Notes: a model not told the origin generated them from the sequence alone. A stretch of DNA of 64,000 nt from Bradyrhizobium sp. CSA207 (GCF_029051685.1 NZ_JAACFT010000034.1:1-64000), one strand, 5' to 3'; shown: positions 51,787 to 61,375, counted from the stretch's first letter. Translations and numbers: made by a program.

Positions 51787-52733
51787 GGCAGCCACCGCCG
51801 CATAACCGCATTCAGTGAGGGCACAATGCCGAGTGGCAACATCACCATGATCACCACGAGCAGAAATCCAAGAATCGCGTGCTCATAGTCATGAAATTCA
51901 GTCAGGAATTGAGGCAGGAGAACCAAGAAGGCCGCTCCTGCGACGCTTCCGACGAGAGAACCTAGGCCGCCAACCACCGCCATAGTAAGCAGCTCTACGG
52001 ACCGTAAGATTCCTCCTGCCGCGGGCGTAATATGACCGTCGAGCAAGGCCAGGTTGGCGCCAGCCAGAGCCGCGAGAGCGGCCGAAATCACAAACGCCAT
52101 GAGCTTGGCGCGAGCCACATCTATTCCAAGAACACCCGCGGCCACCTCGCTATCATGCAGTGCGCGTAGTGCTCGCCCCGCTGGACTGGACAAGAGATTT
52201 GACAGTATCAGCATTGAGAGGACGAGAAATCCGCCCGCGAGCCAATACCAGCTCATAAGATGAGAAAGTCCCAGCACAGACAGATTGGCTCGCTGCACCT
52301 GCATACCATCTGGTCCACCAGTCAAATCCACCTCGTTGGTTATAAACACGTACACGATCGCGCCAAAAGCGAGCGTCGCCATGGCAAGATGATAGCCGCT
52401 CAGGCGCAAGAGCGGCCGCCCGATGACGAACGCAAGGGCGGAGGTGAGAGCCACGCCTCCGGCCATCGATAGCCATGGATTAAGCCCGAGCTGAGACGGG
52501 CCGAGTGCGACCGAGTATGCTCCCAATATGAAGAAGCCCGCGTGCCCGAGACTTACTTGCCCCGCATAGCCCATAAGGAGGTTGAGCCCGAGCACCACGA
52601 TTGAAAAGATGTACACCATCGTAGCCAAGCGAATGTGAAAGTTTGACCCGACGACGAGCGGTAGTGCAACGACGATGAGAGCCACCGCGAGTGTCGAAAC
52701 AAAGGGATTTTGTAGCGCTTTGGTCAGCATCAC
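51783..52733 (-). CDS. LIV-type ABC transporter permease (LivM-like), second set
   Basis: 316 aa with about nine hydrophobic segments. LivM marks: VLGLNLLMGYAGQVSLGHAG, loop ALHDSEVAAGVLGIDVARAK and FVISAALAALAGANLALLDG. It overlaps livH and livG by 4 bases each. It belongs to the branch with a longer N-terminus than the LivM at 22132. Confidence 0.93.
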   Translation of the reverse strand: MMLTKALQNPFVSTLAVALIVVALPLVVGSNFHIRLATMVYIFSIVVLGLNLLMGYAGQVSLGHAGFFILGAYSVALGPSQLGLNPWLSMAGGVALTSALAFVIGRPLLRLSGYHLAMATLAFGAIVYVFITNEVDLTGGPDGMQVQRANLSVLGLSHLMSWYWLAGGFLVLSMLILSNLLSSPAGRALRALHDSEVAAGVLGIDVARAKLMAFVISAALAALAGANLALLDGHITPAAGGILRSVELLTMAVVGGLGSLVGSVAGAAFLVLLPQFLTEFHDYEHAILGFLLVVIMVMLPLGIVPSLNAVMRRWLP

Positions 52734-53617
52734 ACCCTCTGGGTACTTCTGTTACCGAATAACCCTTGCGGACGAAACGCTAGTACCCCCAGAAGAATCA
52801 ATAGAGCAAAGGCGTCTTTGTAGGTCGACGAAACGTATCCGGCGCCGAACGCTTCGAACAATCCGATAAGGAGACCGCCAACCAGTGGTCCGGCTGCACT
52901 CGATATCCCACCGAGCATAGCGGCTGAAAATCCTTTAATCGCAAGCATTGTGCCGGCGTCGTAACTCGTCATCGTGATTGGCGTGGCCACCAAACCACCA
53001 ACGGCGCCGATGCAAGCCGAAATGCCAAAACAGAGCGCAACAATCGCGGCGGGGTTGATGCCCACCAGTTTGGCCGCCATCAAATTGGCCGACACCGCTG
53101 TTATGCCCTTGCCCACGAAGCTTCTGGTCAGAAAGAGCCACAGCAGGCTCGCCATGGCCATTGCCCCCGCAATCACCAGCAGGGCTTGGGATTGGATAAC
53201 TACACCGCCGATATTGAACGTCTCGGGCGAAACAAAGGTCGGAATCCGCACGAAATCCTTGCCAAGCAGAGCCGAAGTGAGCCCTCGCAAGAGCACCGAA
53301 ATGCCAATCGTAATGATGAGAAGATGCACCTGCGCAGCCGAACGCGCCGGTCTGATTGCAAGCAAATAGCTAATCGCTCCGATAGCCACCGTTACTAAGA
53401 TTGCAACTAGCGACGCGGGCACAAAACCCACACCGCACGTCGTCATCAAGATGCCCGTAATCATCCCCCCCAACATCACGTACTCGCCTTGTGCGAAGTT
53501 GAAGATGCCTGAGGCCCGATAGACAAGAGTGAAGCCGATCGCGACCAAGGCATATATTGAACCAACCGTGATGCCCGAAACAACGAGCTGAAAAAATGTA
53601 GTCAACGCGTGCTCCAA
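52730..53617 (-). CDS. LIV-type ABC transporter permease (LivH-like), second set
   Basis: 295 aa, multi-pass. N-terminus VVSGITVGSIYALVAIGFTL, IFNFAQGEYVMLGGMITGIL, loop AVSANLMAAKLVGINPAAIV and IKGFSAAMLGGISSAAGPLV. It follows the binding-protein gene by 62 nt on the same strand. Canonical for the family; it probably imports the acid degraded by the neighbouring CoA route. Confidence 0.93.
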   Translation of the reverse strand: MEHALTTFFQLVVSGITVGSIYALVAIGFTLVYRASGIFNFAQGEYVMLGGMITGILMTTCGVGFVPASLVAILVTVAIGAISYLLAIRPARSAAQVHLLIITIGISVLLRGLTSALLGKDFVRIPTFVSPETFNIGGVVIQSQALLVIAGAMAMASLLWLFLTRSFVGKGITAVSANLMAAKLVGINPAAIVALCFGISACIGAVGGLVATPITMTSYDAGTMLAIKGFSAAMLGGISSAAGPLVGGLLIGLFEAFGAGYVSSTYKDAFALLILLGVLAFRPQGLFGNRSTQRV

Positions 53618-53679
53618 GCTTGAGATACTTCGGTTCAGATGTTGCGAAGTCCCGACTATCTGCCTTCGCCTGACAGCAT

Positions 53680-54822
53680 TCAGTCAGCGATGCCCCACTT
53701 TGCGTCCACGACTTTGAGCATCTTGAATGAGCTTAGATCGATCCCAAGGTGATCAGTTGGAGACATATTGATCGTACCGACGGTGCCCAAGAAGCCTTTG
53801 GTGGCCTCCAACGCGTCTCTCACTGCCGTTTTCTCCTTAGTACCGGCGCGCTTCATTGCGTCCGCCAGCAGCAAGAAGGAATCCCGCGCATACCCCCCGA
53901 ACGCATCCGCCTCCTTGCCAGTCGATTTCTCAAACAGCGTTTTGTAGCCGGTCAGCACCTTCTTCAGTGGATCAGACTCCGGCAGAGCTTCGGCGACCAA
54001 GAGCGAAGGGGCCGGTAGCAATGCCCCGTTTGCATCGCTCCCGACAGCCTTCAGATAGCCGGATGTTGCGGCGGCATGGCTCAAATAGAGCTGGGCCCCC
54101 ATGCCAAGCTGATGGAAATTGCGGGTCACGATCGCCGGTCCTTGACCTATGTCGGGGTTGAGAACCGCCTGCACACCGGTCGAGGCCTTGATGCGATTTA
54201 ATTGCGGCGTGACGTCGCTATCACGAGGACCATAGCTCTCCGACATCAGGATAGAGATCCCATAGTTGGACGCGACGCGCTTGCATTGCTTTTCCATCGA
54301 CTTTGCGAAGCCACCTTGTCCAGCGATGATCGCGATCTTCGAAATTCCCCTCTTCTTCATGTCCTCGTAGATCTTTTGACAGGCCATCAAATCGGTGTGC
54401 GGAGGCTTGAATACCCACTTGCGCACCGGATCGATGATCTCGACGCCCCCCGAAAAGGAGACATACGGTATCTGCGCGTCTTCAAAGACCGGGATCATGG
54501 CCAGGGAATTGCCGGTGCCGCTCCCACCAACAACCGCGTCTACACGATCCTCTTCAACTAGCCGAGTTGCGAATGTGCGCGACGCATTTGCATCACTTCC
54601 GTCATCGTACAAGACAAGCTTCACCGGCTCGCCATTGATGCCGCCCTTATCATTGAGCTCCTTGACATAGAGCTCAAGGGTCTGCTTCTGCGGCTCTCCC
54701 AAGAAAGACGCCGGCCCGGTCGTAGAGACAACTGCGCCAATCTTCACTTCCGCCAGCGCAACCTGTCCGCTCAGAATTAGCGCCAGACCAGTTGCCGCGC
54801 AGATCGTCAACGTGCGTTTCAT
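53680..54822 (-). CDS. LIV-type ABC substrate-binding protein, second set
   Basis: 380 aa from ATG 54822 with GGGAGG directly upstream. Signal peptide MKRTLTICAATGLALILSGQ then VALA. Type-I periplasmic binding fold: KIGAVVSTTGPASFLGEPQK, VKLVLYDDGSDANASRTFAT, VVGGSGTGNSLAMIPVFEDA, YVSFSGGVEIIDPVRKWVFK. It leads the run SBP-LivH-LivM-LivG-LivF-CofE-CofD-dehydrogenase. Aromatic-acid-binding relatives have this style, but the ligand is unknown. Confidence 0.92.
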   Translation of the reverse strand: MKRTLTICAATGLALILSGQVALAEVKIGAVVSTTGPASFLGEPQKQTLELYVKELNDKGGINGEPVKLVLYDDGSDANASRTFATRLVEEDRVDAVVGGSGTGNSLAMIPVFEDAQIPYVSFSGGVEIIDPVRKWVFKPPHTDLMACQKIYEDMKKRGISKIAIIAGQGGFAKSMEKQCKRVASNYGISILMSESYGPRDSDVTPQLNRIKASTGVQAVLNPDIGQGPAIVTRNFHQLGMGAQLYLSHAAATSGYLKAVGSDANGALLPAPSLLVAEALPESDPLKKVLTGYKTLFEKSTGKEADAFGGYARDSFLLLADAMKRAGTKEKTAVRDALEATKGFLGTVGTINMSPTDHLGIDLSSFKMLKVVDAKWGIAD

Positions 54823-55199
54823 GATTCCTCCCACGGCGCAGCTGCTTATTGTTTGAGTGTCGGAACTCACACTCGCGAATGAGCCCGGTACTGCTACGTT
54901 CGCCTGTTAACATGGGGCCAAACGGCAAAAACGGACCGAAATTGACATTGGTGGAGACAATTTTGATCATTGGCCACAGCCGAGTGCGGCGCCTGGCCGT
55001 ATCCCAAGGCGTGTGCTCGCTTGCCCGCAACCAATTGAACTCCACGCACGCCAACCGCTGCCTTATTGCGGAGGTCGGCAGCGAGCAGGGCCTCGCCACA
55101 CCATGCTGCAATGCACATCAGCCGGGTTCGCCGGTGAATGCTAGACCCGCCCTCGAGAACGCCGCGGCGATGCACAATCTCCCACTCGACGACGTCGGC
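54823..55199. other. Promoter side of the second transporter operon, no gene
   Basis: About 375 bp without a supported frame. The left end must hold the promoter for the minus-strand binding-protein gene; the right end grades into the SDR pseudogene. No clear palindrome stood out. Confidence 0.5.
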
Positions 55200-55815
55200 C
55201 ATAATAGTCACCATGGCTCGTGAAACGGGCGTACCTCGGCGACGACCAGGCGTTGTGTGGCTGGTGCGCGAGGTGGAGCACCTCGGCCGCGATCGACTTG
55301 GGCGAGATGAAGAAGTCGTCCGGCTTAGTCGGCTGGAGCTCGCGCTGCCACGGCACGGTGTTCGCCGGCTTCGCGCCGACCAAGACGGCGCAGCGCCTTG
55401 GCGCGCTGCGACGCGCCGTTGCCGGTGACGATGAGCGCGCCTTCCCGCCTCGATCATCGCCGGCGTCGTAAGCCGCGCCAGATGGAACAGCGCCGATCGT
55501 GTCGACCTCGAAGTTCTGCCGGAGCGTCTCGGCCTCGACGTTCATGAAGGTGCCAAACGCGCCGCCGACGACGTTGTGGACCACAACCTTGGGCATCCCG
55601 ACCTCGGCGATCGCCCGCCCCAGCGCGTCGGCATTGACGTCGCAGGGCGCCGACACCGTGTCGGCGATCTCCGCCTCCAGCCCGGCGAGACGGTCGGCAT
55701 CGTGCGCCAGCGTTGCCACGCGGTAGCCGCACTCGGCGAAGCGCCGCACCAGCGAGAGGCCGGTGCCGGGACCAACCTCAGTGAGGAGCGCGAGAGGTTT
55801 GGTCGTATCGGTCAT
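55200..55815 (-). pseudogene. SDR-type oxidoreductase, frameshifted
   Basis: Start MTDTTKPLALLTEVGPGTGL and Rossmann half (LVRRFAECGYRVATLAHDAD, MPKVVVHNVVGGAFGTFMNV, ETLRQNFEVDTIGAVPS) are readable. Then the frame breaks near 55480 (a piece continues MIEAGRRAHRH in another frame), and the tail PDDFFISPKSIAAEVLHLAH, QPHNAWS is in yet another register. Part of the catalytic Tyr-Lys segment is missing, so this is a decayed gene. Confidence 0.75.
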
Positions 55816-55989
55816 GCTGCTTCCTCCAGGCGCCGCGAGCGCGGGCAGTAGAAATCGGCGATCACCCGCCAGGCGCCGAATAGCCGATTGCCACAGCCTT
55901 TAGCGCTACAGATGTTCTGCGATCAGCGGGATGGCTTTCGCCAACGTGGCTGGAATAGTGCGACGCGAGCACCACCCCGAATACCGCTA

Positions 55990-57032
55990 AAACAAGGAGT
56001 TGCCCGCGCCTGGCGGATCGTCATGCACGAAGCGATCAGGTATTCCGACACGCGCAAGGGACGGATGGCAAACGTCGACGACGTCCTGCCCATCATGTCG
56101 CTGACCAAGCAGCTCACGGCAGCTACCTTGTTCAGGTTTATCGATCGCGGCCAACCGTGACTGACGACGCTTATTGCAGAGATCATTCCAGAGTTTGGCC
56201 AGAAAGGAAAAGAGCGGGTCACGATCCGCGAAGCGCTTAGCCATCAGGCTGGATTGCCGATGCAGCATCCGCTCGAGGACTGGCGAGAGGCCTACGTTGA
56301 GAGGATATGTAAGCTGCCCTTGGAACCCGCCCCCGAAGGTATCGCGACTATCATGCATGAGCAGCCCACGCTGTCCTCGGCGAGGTGATGCGCCGACTGA
56401 ACGACAAGAAGCGGCCCGGTCCACCAGATCATGCAGGAAGAGCTTTTCGCGCCCACCGGGACGGTGGATACGTCGTTGTCGCTCAAGAGGAGTGACGATC
56501 TTGCGAGGCGGCTGGTACCGATCACGATGCGCGACGACTCCCCGGATGCGCTTCCGCCGCGCGACATCGAGCAGATCGCTGAAATCTGCGCAGAGGTCGA
56601 TTTTTTGGCGGGAGGAGCGTTCTCGACAGCTTACGATCAGTTCAGGTTCGCGGAGATGCTGCGACTGGACGGCAAGCTCGATGGTGTGAGAGTCCCTTCC
56701 CCTGCAGTCATAAAGGTCGCTACAATTATCCAGTCGGGCAATAAACTTCACGGACGTTTTATGGGCGCGGCAGAGCGCTATCAAACGGATCCGTTCCCGG
56801 CGTACATCGCTCTATCGATCTATGTGCGAGCCGAGGGAATATTCGTTACCAACATGGGAACGCTGAGTTCGCCGCGCACCCTGCGGATCCGGATTTGGGG
56901 ACAGCCATTCTGTATCGACACGGAGAGGGACCTGACGATCGTGCATCCCGTTTGCGGTTGCTGCAACTATACAATGCGCGTAAGCGCTCGCGGCGCATTG
57001 TCGATCTCATTCAGTCGTCCATCGGCGACTAA
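55990..57032 (+). pseudogene. Serine beta-lactamase-like hydrolase, decayed
   Basis: Class-C-type serine hydrolase text in several pieces: VLPIMSLTKQLTAATLFRFI (SxxK motif), a stop at 56158, then LIAEIIPEFGQKGKERVTIR, EALSHQAGLPMQHP, a shift near 56390, MQEELFAPTGTVDTSLSLKR, LAGGAFSTAYDQFRFAEMLR, GIFVTNMGTLSSPRT, and finally LQLYNARKRSRRIVDLIQSS ending at TAA 57030-57032. At least four disabling changes. Order and spacing are otherwise collinear, so it is one old gene. Confidence 0.85.
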
Positions 57033-57299
57033 ACGTTGCACACGAAGCGGGCTTGAGGAGGTGAGCCCTTCAAGGCTTCAAGATGGAGGCCTTGATGGCG
57101 AACTTTGATCTCACTGGCAATCGAATGATCCAACGCCTCGGCCCCTTATGACGTTCGTGTCGAGCGAACACGCCTTCATCGCGATGAACCTGATATTTTT
57201 GGTTCGACTGCAGCAGCTCGCGACATCAAGCGCCTGTTACCCGACCGATGTTGGCAACCGTGCCGAAAAAGGGCATTCCTCGCGGGCGATTGAAGCAAC

Positions 57300-57947
57300 T
57301 CACCGCGTTGCCGAGGCAGATTTCTTCATCTGCCGCTCCGAGCCAAGCCTGCGATCAGCAAAGGCTGCTTTACCAGTTAGGCTTTCAACTGCATCACGCG
57401 CAGAAGAGAGGATCTGCGTGGCAAGCTCGGGACGCACTTTCGACACCGCTCTCGAGGCTGTGACCGCCCCGCTCATTAGGCTGAGAATCGCTGACGCGCG
57501 ACTGATCCGTTCCTCCGATGGCACATGAGGCAGCCAACACGCGATCGCCTCAACGTTGGCAAGAAAGCCGTCGGCGAAGCGGTCACCAGCCAAAGCGTCC
57601 TGCCGGGCGACATCAGCACCCAGTGCTGGGAAAGAACAGCCGCCGGCAATATCGTCGCGATGACGTTCAGAAAGATAGTAGTCGACATAAGCCATCAACG
57701 GGTCGGTATGCTTCTTGCCGCGTTCGAGCATGCGGGTGCGGCTCGCTTGCAAGCTCGCTGCGAGCGCTTCTGCCAGAAGACCGTTCTTTGACCCGAACTG
57801 TGCGTAAAGCGCGCCATGGGTCAGGCCGGCTTCCTTGCAAATTTCAGCTATGCCGACGCCGTCAACGCCACGCTCCTGAAACAGGTGCCCGGCGGCGTGG
57901 ATCATTGCTGCACGATTCTCCGCGAGCTTGGCTTTACTTACCTTCAT
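57300..57947 (-). CDS. TetR/AcrR-family regulator
   Basis: 215 aa from ATG 57947 with CAGGAGCTGCAA before it. HTH: MIHAAGHLFQERGVDGVGIA, EICKEAGLTHGALYAQFGSK. The C-terminal domain has SERHRDDIAGGCSFPALGAD, characteristic of the TetR_C_16/YfiR-like group with GGC-PAL motif. The 5' side points to the alpha/beta hydrolase remnant at 58209, which may have been its target gene. It is intact among pseudogenes. Confidence 0.9.
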   Translation of the reverse strand: MKVSKAKLAENRAAMIHAAGHLFQERGVDGVGIAEICKEAGLTHGALYAQFGSKNGLLAEALAASLQASRTRMLERGKKHTDPLMAYVDYYLSERHRDDIAGGCSFPALGADVARQDALAGDRFADGFLANVEAIACWLPHVPSEERISRASAILSLMSGAVTASRAVSKVRPELATQILSSARDAVESLTGKAAFADRRLGSERQMKKSASATR

Positions 57948-58208
57948 TTGCAGCTCCTGCCGCCGACGAGGCCGCGAAAAGGCATTCCAGACGAATGACG
58001 CTTGACTCCAATCATAACCGTAATCATAGTGATCGCAATGTTTACTAAAAGTCATCACGTGGATTTGGGTCTGCCCGACCTTCGGGGCCAGATCATATCG
58101 GAGCACCTATAACAGCGCCACAAAGGACGACGTCCGAGTTTGTCAGTTGCACGAACGGCGCCGCCACACCTCACGCTACACCATTCGGAACGTTCCGCGG
58201 GTGGTTCG

Positions 58209-58460
58209 ATGATGGATTCCATGACGGAACAGCGCGATGTGCAGTTCGCTGGTGAAGGCGGTGTCCTCCTTTCCGGGTGGCTATACTTGCCGACCGACCG
58301 AGATGAACCGATCCCGGCGATCACCATCGCACATGGTCCGGCGGCACGCGCTGGCACGGCATAGCCTCCTTCGCGAAGGCGTTCGCGGCCGCCAGATTCG
58401 CGGTGCAGCTTCACGACCGTCACAACTTCAGGGCGAGCACGGTCGATGAACTCATGACAA
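58209..58460 (+). pseudogene. Alpha/beta hydrolase N-terminal fragment
   Basis: Reads DSMTEQRDVQFAGEGGVLLS, GWLYLPTDRDEPIPAITIAH-G, then a shift near 58335 and further text resembling the next strand (WHGIASFAKAFAAARFAVQL, in another frame). The nucleophile elbow and everything after are gone. It is divergent from the TetR gene at 57947. It could be the other end of the same kind of gene as the fragment at 27974, but no sequence overlap allows a test. Confidence 0.65.
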
Positions 58461-58593
58461 CGATCCTGGCGCCAGATCGCCGACTGGCGTTTCGACTCAT
58501 AGGTAAAGGAGTTCGACGCGGCATCTTCCGGCCGCGGTCAACTGGTTCACAAAGCACCTGAAAAAGTAAATCGACAATCAAAGGAGATCGCGA

Positions 58594-59004
58594 ATGCCCA
58601 CTTTCCACGCGCATATTCCCGCACAGAAGTTTTCCAGCGAAGAGAAGCGCGCGCTTGCTGATGCACTCAATCTTGCGCTGCACGAATCACTCAACACTCC
58701 GATGGACGATCGGTTCATCATCATCAGCGAACACAAGGAGGATGAGCTCTTCATTCATCCTACATTTCCAGGCCTTCAAAGGTCTGACAAACGCATGATT
58801 GTGACGGTAACCTTTGGTGTTAGCCGAACCATCGAGCAGAAGCGCAAGCTTGCTGAACTCATCACGCGATATGCCGTTGAGAAGGTTGGTGTCAGCGCAG
58901 ACGACGTCAGTCTGTTGATGTATGCAGTCCCGCTTGAAAACATGAGTTTCGGCCGCGGGAAGCTGATTTCCGATGTCGATCTTGCCATGCCCTGGGTGAG
59001 ATAG
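58594..59004 (+). CDS. Tautomerase (4-oxalocrotonate tautomerase superfamily)
   Basis: 136 aa. Pro2 directly after the initiator Met (MPTFHAHIPAQKFSSEEKRA) is the catalytic base of the superfamily. Two beta-alpha-beta units follow: LADALNLALHESLNTPMDDR, FIIISEHKEDELFIHP and RMIVTVTFGVSRTIEQKRKL with SADDVSLLMYAVPLENMSFG. AGGAG lies 9 nt before the start. The length fits the double-unit (MSAD/cis-CaaD-like) subgroup. Substrate unknown; intact gene in a decayed region. Confidence 0.88.
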   Translation: MPTFHAHIPAQKFSSEEKRALADALNLALHESLNTPMDDRFIIISEHKEDELFIHPTFPGLQRSDKRMIVTVTFGVSRTIEQKRKLAELITRYAVEKVGVSADDVSLLMYAVPLENMSFGRGKLISDVDLAMPWVR

Positions 59005-59139
59005 CGGTAGTCCCCGCGACTAACAGCCGCCAGTACCTTATGCCGTCGCGGACCATTGGGAATCTCTCGCCAACCTAATCCAATATGGCCGAGAAGCTTT
59101 GAGGCTAGGCTGTTGGCGAGCAGTTTTTCTACTCTCCAT

Positions 59140-59814
59140 AGTCGCATCCGAGCACAGCCATATGACGGCTGCGGCGATCTCTTCCCGGCTTGCAGGGCGG
59201 GCCACAGGCTCCTCCTCGACGACTTTCTGCCGACCCTCAGACGTGCCGCCCGTGTATCGCTGGATCTTGGGAGTGCCCGGGCACACCGCGTTCACACGGA
59301 TGTTCGATTTCGCGTACTCGAGAGCGGCTGCCTTCGTGAGGCCGATTATCCCGAATTTCGCGGCGCAGTACGCGCCTTGACCTGCGATGCCTTTGGCGCC
59401 GGCGCCCGAGGAGGTGTTGACGATCGCGCCGCCGCCCTTGCTTCATCATCAACGGAATCTCGTGTTTCATGGACAGGAATACGCCGCGAGATCGACGTCT
59501 CTTCCTCGGTAACATCGGCCACTAGCGTCGCCGGCTGTTCGACACCGGCGTTGTTGAAGGCGAAGTCAAGGCGGGCCGAACGTCTCCATCGTCTTGTCCA
59601 GCGCGGCCTTGACGTCCTCGCTTCGCGACACGTCACACCTTACGGCAAGCGCTTTCCGCCCGGCCTTTTCAACGAGGCGGGCTGGTTCCTGATTGCCTTC
59701 TTTCGAAAGGTCGGCGAGCACCACATTCGCGCCCCGACGCGCGAAAGCCAGAGCTGCCGCGGTTTCGTTTGCCTGGCGTCCGCCATGTGGGCCGCTCGGC
59801 AGTTTCACAGCCAT
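59140..59814 (-). pseudogene. SDR-family oxidoreductase, decayed
   Basis: Minus-strand pieces: ETAAALAFARRGANVVLADL, VEKAGRKALAVRCDVSRSED, VKAALDKTMETFG; then in other frames RLDFAFNNAGVEQPATLVAD, VTEEETSISRRIPVHETRD; and finally VNAVCPGTPKIQRYTGGTSE, PASREEIAAAVIWLCSDAT. The catalytic Ser/Tyr/Lys block is only partly readable. At least three frameshifts. Confidence 0.8.
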
Positions 59815-59824
59815 CGTTCGTCGG

Positions 59825-59983
59825 ATAGGCTCCGCTCATCACGTCGAAGGAGTTCATGCCAGCGGCTTCAACATCGATCAACACCTGTCCCCGGCCCCGC
59901 CGGGCTGCCTGAGCGGCCGGCTCGAGGATCGGATCCTCTACTCCACCAAACCGCTTCACGACCACTCGTCGCAACGTCTTCAC
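59825..59983 (-). pseudogene. Zinc-type alcohol dehydrogenase/quinone reductase N-terminal fragment
   Basis: Reads MKTLRRVVVKRFGGVEDPIL, then GQVLIDVEAAGMNSFDVMSG, AYP, the start of an MDR-family quinone reductase, and then breaks into the SDR remnant. Its GTG start overlaps the stop of the cupin remnant (GTGA), which preserves the old operon spacing. Confidence 0.75.
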
Positions 59984-60130
59984 TTGCGGTGCTGCTCGTC
60001 GCTAAACCTTTCCAGCTGGTCGATGTTGTTGCCGTCCACACCGTCTCCTCGATTGCGATGCAAGACACGGCTGGCGTACGCGAGGCTCCATGCCAATGCA
60101 TAAAGCCCGGTGAAAACCCAAGGACTGCCG
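59980..60130 (-). pseudogene. Cupin-domain protein C-terminal fragment
   Basis: In two frames: FSPGFMHWHGASRTPAVSCI then AIEET, followed by VDGNNIDQLERFSDEQHRK-stop. This is the metal-binding HWHG segment and tail of the small cupin family often encoded beside SDR and quinone reductases. The first cupin motif and the N-terminus are missing. Confidence 0.7.
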
Positions 60131-60249
60131 CCAACTCCTGTCCGCACCTGGCAGTTAACACCCGTGCACACGCGATCAAAGCGCCCCGCTCTGCGGTTCC
60201 TAGCGTCAAACTTCGCGATGCCAGCCGACGATGCATGTAGGATCACGGA

Positions 60250-60440
60250 TCACCCGACCTCCGGCAGCCGCTCAAGGAGCTTGTCCAGCGTGATCGTATA
60301 ATCGCGCACCCGTATGCCGGTCGCGTTACGGATCGCGTTGGCGATGGCGGCCGGGATCTGCGGAGTTGCGAGTTCAGCGACGCCCTTGGCCTTCATCGGC
60401 GACGAGATTGGATCGCGACGCACCCTGCGGCACCGAGGTT
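60250..60440 (-). pseudogene. Xanthine-dehydrogenase-type molybdenum subunit, C-terminal fragment
   Basis: Reads RDPISSPMKAKGVAELATPQ, IPAAIANAIRNATGIRVRDY, TITLDKLLERLPEVG-stop. This is the typical C-terminus of aldehyde/xanthine dehydrogenase large subunits, including the GVGEL motif whose Glu (in AELA here) acts in catalysis. The ~700 residues before it are absent. Confidence 0.8.
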
Positions 60441-60532
60441 CTGGAGCGGCGCGAAAAATCTCGAAGGGCTCTTCGACCTCGTGCAGGACAGCCGGGAGCG
60501 ACTGGCAGCGGGCATCTAATGAATGCAACTAA

Positions 60533-60658
60533 TTCGGTCCTCGTCGGTGGAAGCTGCCGACAAGCCTAGTGCGAGCCACGGCTATACGGTGCCTTGCACT
60601 GCGCCCCCGGGAAAATGCCACACGCTTCCTCGGCGAGACCGAACGGCCTCTCAGAATC
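60533..60658 (+). repeat. Imperfect direct repeat, copy 1
   Basis: About 126 bp matching 61512-61639 with roughly a dozen differences and a 2-bp length difference. Copy 2 is the 5' coding part of the tetR gene at 61376; in copy 1 the same frame reads ENATRFLGETERPLRI, a mutated version of ENATRILRETERLLRI. Its end overlaps the stop of the tetR gene on the other strand. Confidence 0.85.
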
Positions 60659-61319
60659 GAGGGACGGTTGCAAGCGGCGCACGCCTGGGGGCATCAACTC
60701 TGATGCCGTACCAAAACATTTGGACCGCATGATCGATGCTGCGCTGGATTGCGTCGCGGAGGTCCTTTGGAGTAATGCCGGCCATCGCGCGCCGATGCAG
60801 GTCACCGCCAACGGAGTCGAAAAACTGCACGGCCGCGCGCTCGGGATCATCGAGGCGGATAAGGCCGCGCTCGCGCCAGACCGACAACATGCCGGCAAGA
60901 TGTGCATAGGTGCGGTCGGGTCCGAGCTGGTAAAATGTCGTCGCAAGTTCGGGGAACCGGGTGCCCTCGGCGATGATCAGCCGCCAGAGACCGACAGCAT
61001 CCGGAGCCATCGCGACCTCCATATAGCGCTGCGCGATATGCGCGAGCGCATGGCGGACGTCGGTGTGAACGACCTCGGGATCGCCGAACGCGGAAAGAAT
61101 GCGCTCGGCGCGTTCCTCCACGATCGCGGCGAACAGGCCGTTCTTGCCGCCGAAAAATGAATATACGGTTGCCTTGGACGCCCCCGCGCGCTCGACGACA
61201 AGGTCAATGGTGGCGCCGCCGTAGCCGTTCTCCAGAAAGACTTCCAAGGCGGCGTCCAGAATTTGAGAGCGTCGTATCTCGCCGCGCGGTCTCGTCCTCG
61301 GCACTGCTGCTGTCGGCAT
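60651..61319 (-). CDS. TetR/AcrR-family regulator, AefR-like
   Basis: 222 aa from ATG 61319 (an upstream in-frame ATG at 61406 would cross the operator). HTH: SQILDAALEVFLENGYGGAT, DLVVERAGASKATVYSFFGG. C-terminal AefR-like domain: LWRLIIAEGTRFPELATTFY. It is divergent from the tetR at 61376 with a near-palindrome between them (61341). Flanked by the two copies of the 126/128-bp repeat. Such regulators usually control RND or other efflux genes; no such gene is next to it now. Confidence 0.9.
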   Translation of the reverse strand: MPTAAVPRTRPRGEIRRSQILDAALEVFLENGYGGATIDLVVERAGASKATVYSFFGGKNGLFAAIVEERAERILSAFGDPEVVHTDVRHALAHIAQRYMEVAMAPDAVGLWRLIIAEGTRFPELATTFYQLGPDRTYAHLAGMLSVWRERGLIRLDDPERAAVQFFDSVGGDLHRRAMAGITPKDLRDAIQRSIDHAVQMFWYGIRVDAPRRAPLATVPRF

Positions 61320-61340
61320 GGCCCCTTGCTTTCCCCAAAA

Positions 61341-61356
61341 CGTAACGTACATTACG
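61341..61356. promoter_or_regulatory. Near-palindromic operator between divergent tetR genes
   Basis: CGTAACGTACATTACG is symmetric at 14 of 16 positions and lies in the 56-bp gap between the starts at 61319 (minus) and 61376 (plus). The spacing and symmetry suggest a TetR binding site, most likely for the 60651-61319 gene. It is unlike the ACTATAC-type site of the left region. Confidence 0.55.
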
Positions 61357-61375
61357 GTATCATTGGAGGTCCGCG

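Noticed and set aside
57961..58060. Operator palindrome upstream of the 57947 tetR gene
   Set aside because: ATCATA elements recur there but as loose direct repeats; no convincing symmetric site could be aligned.
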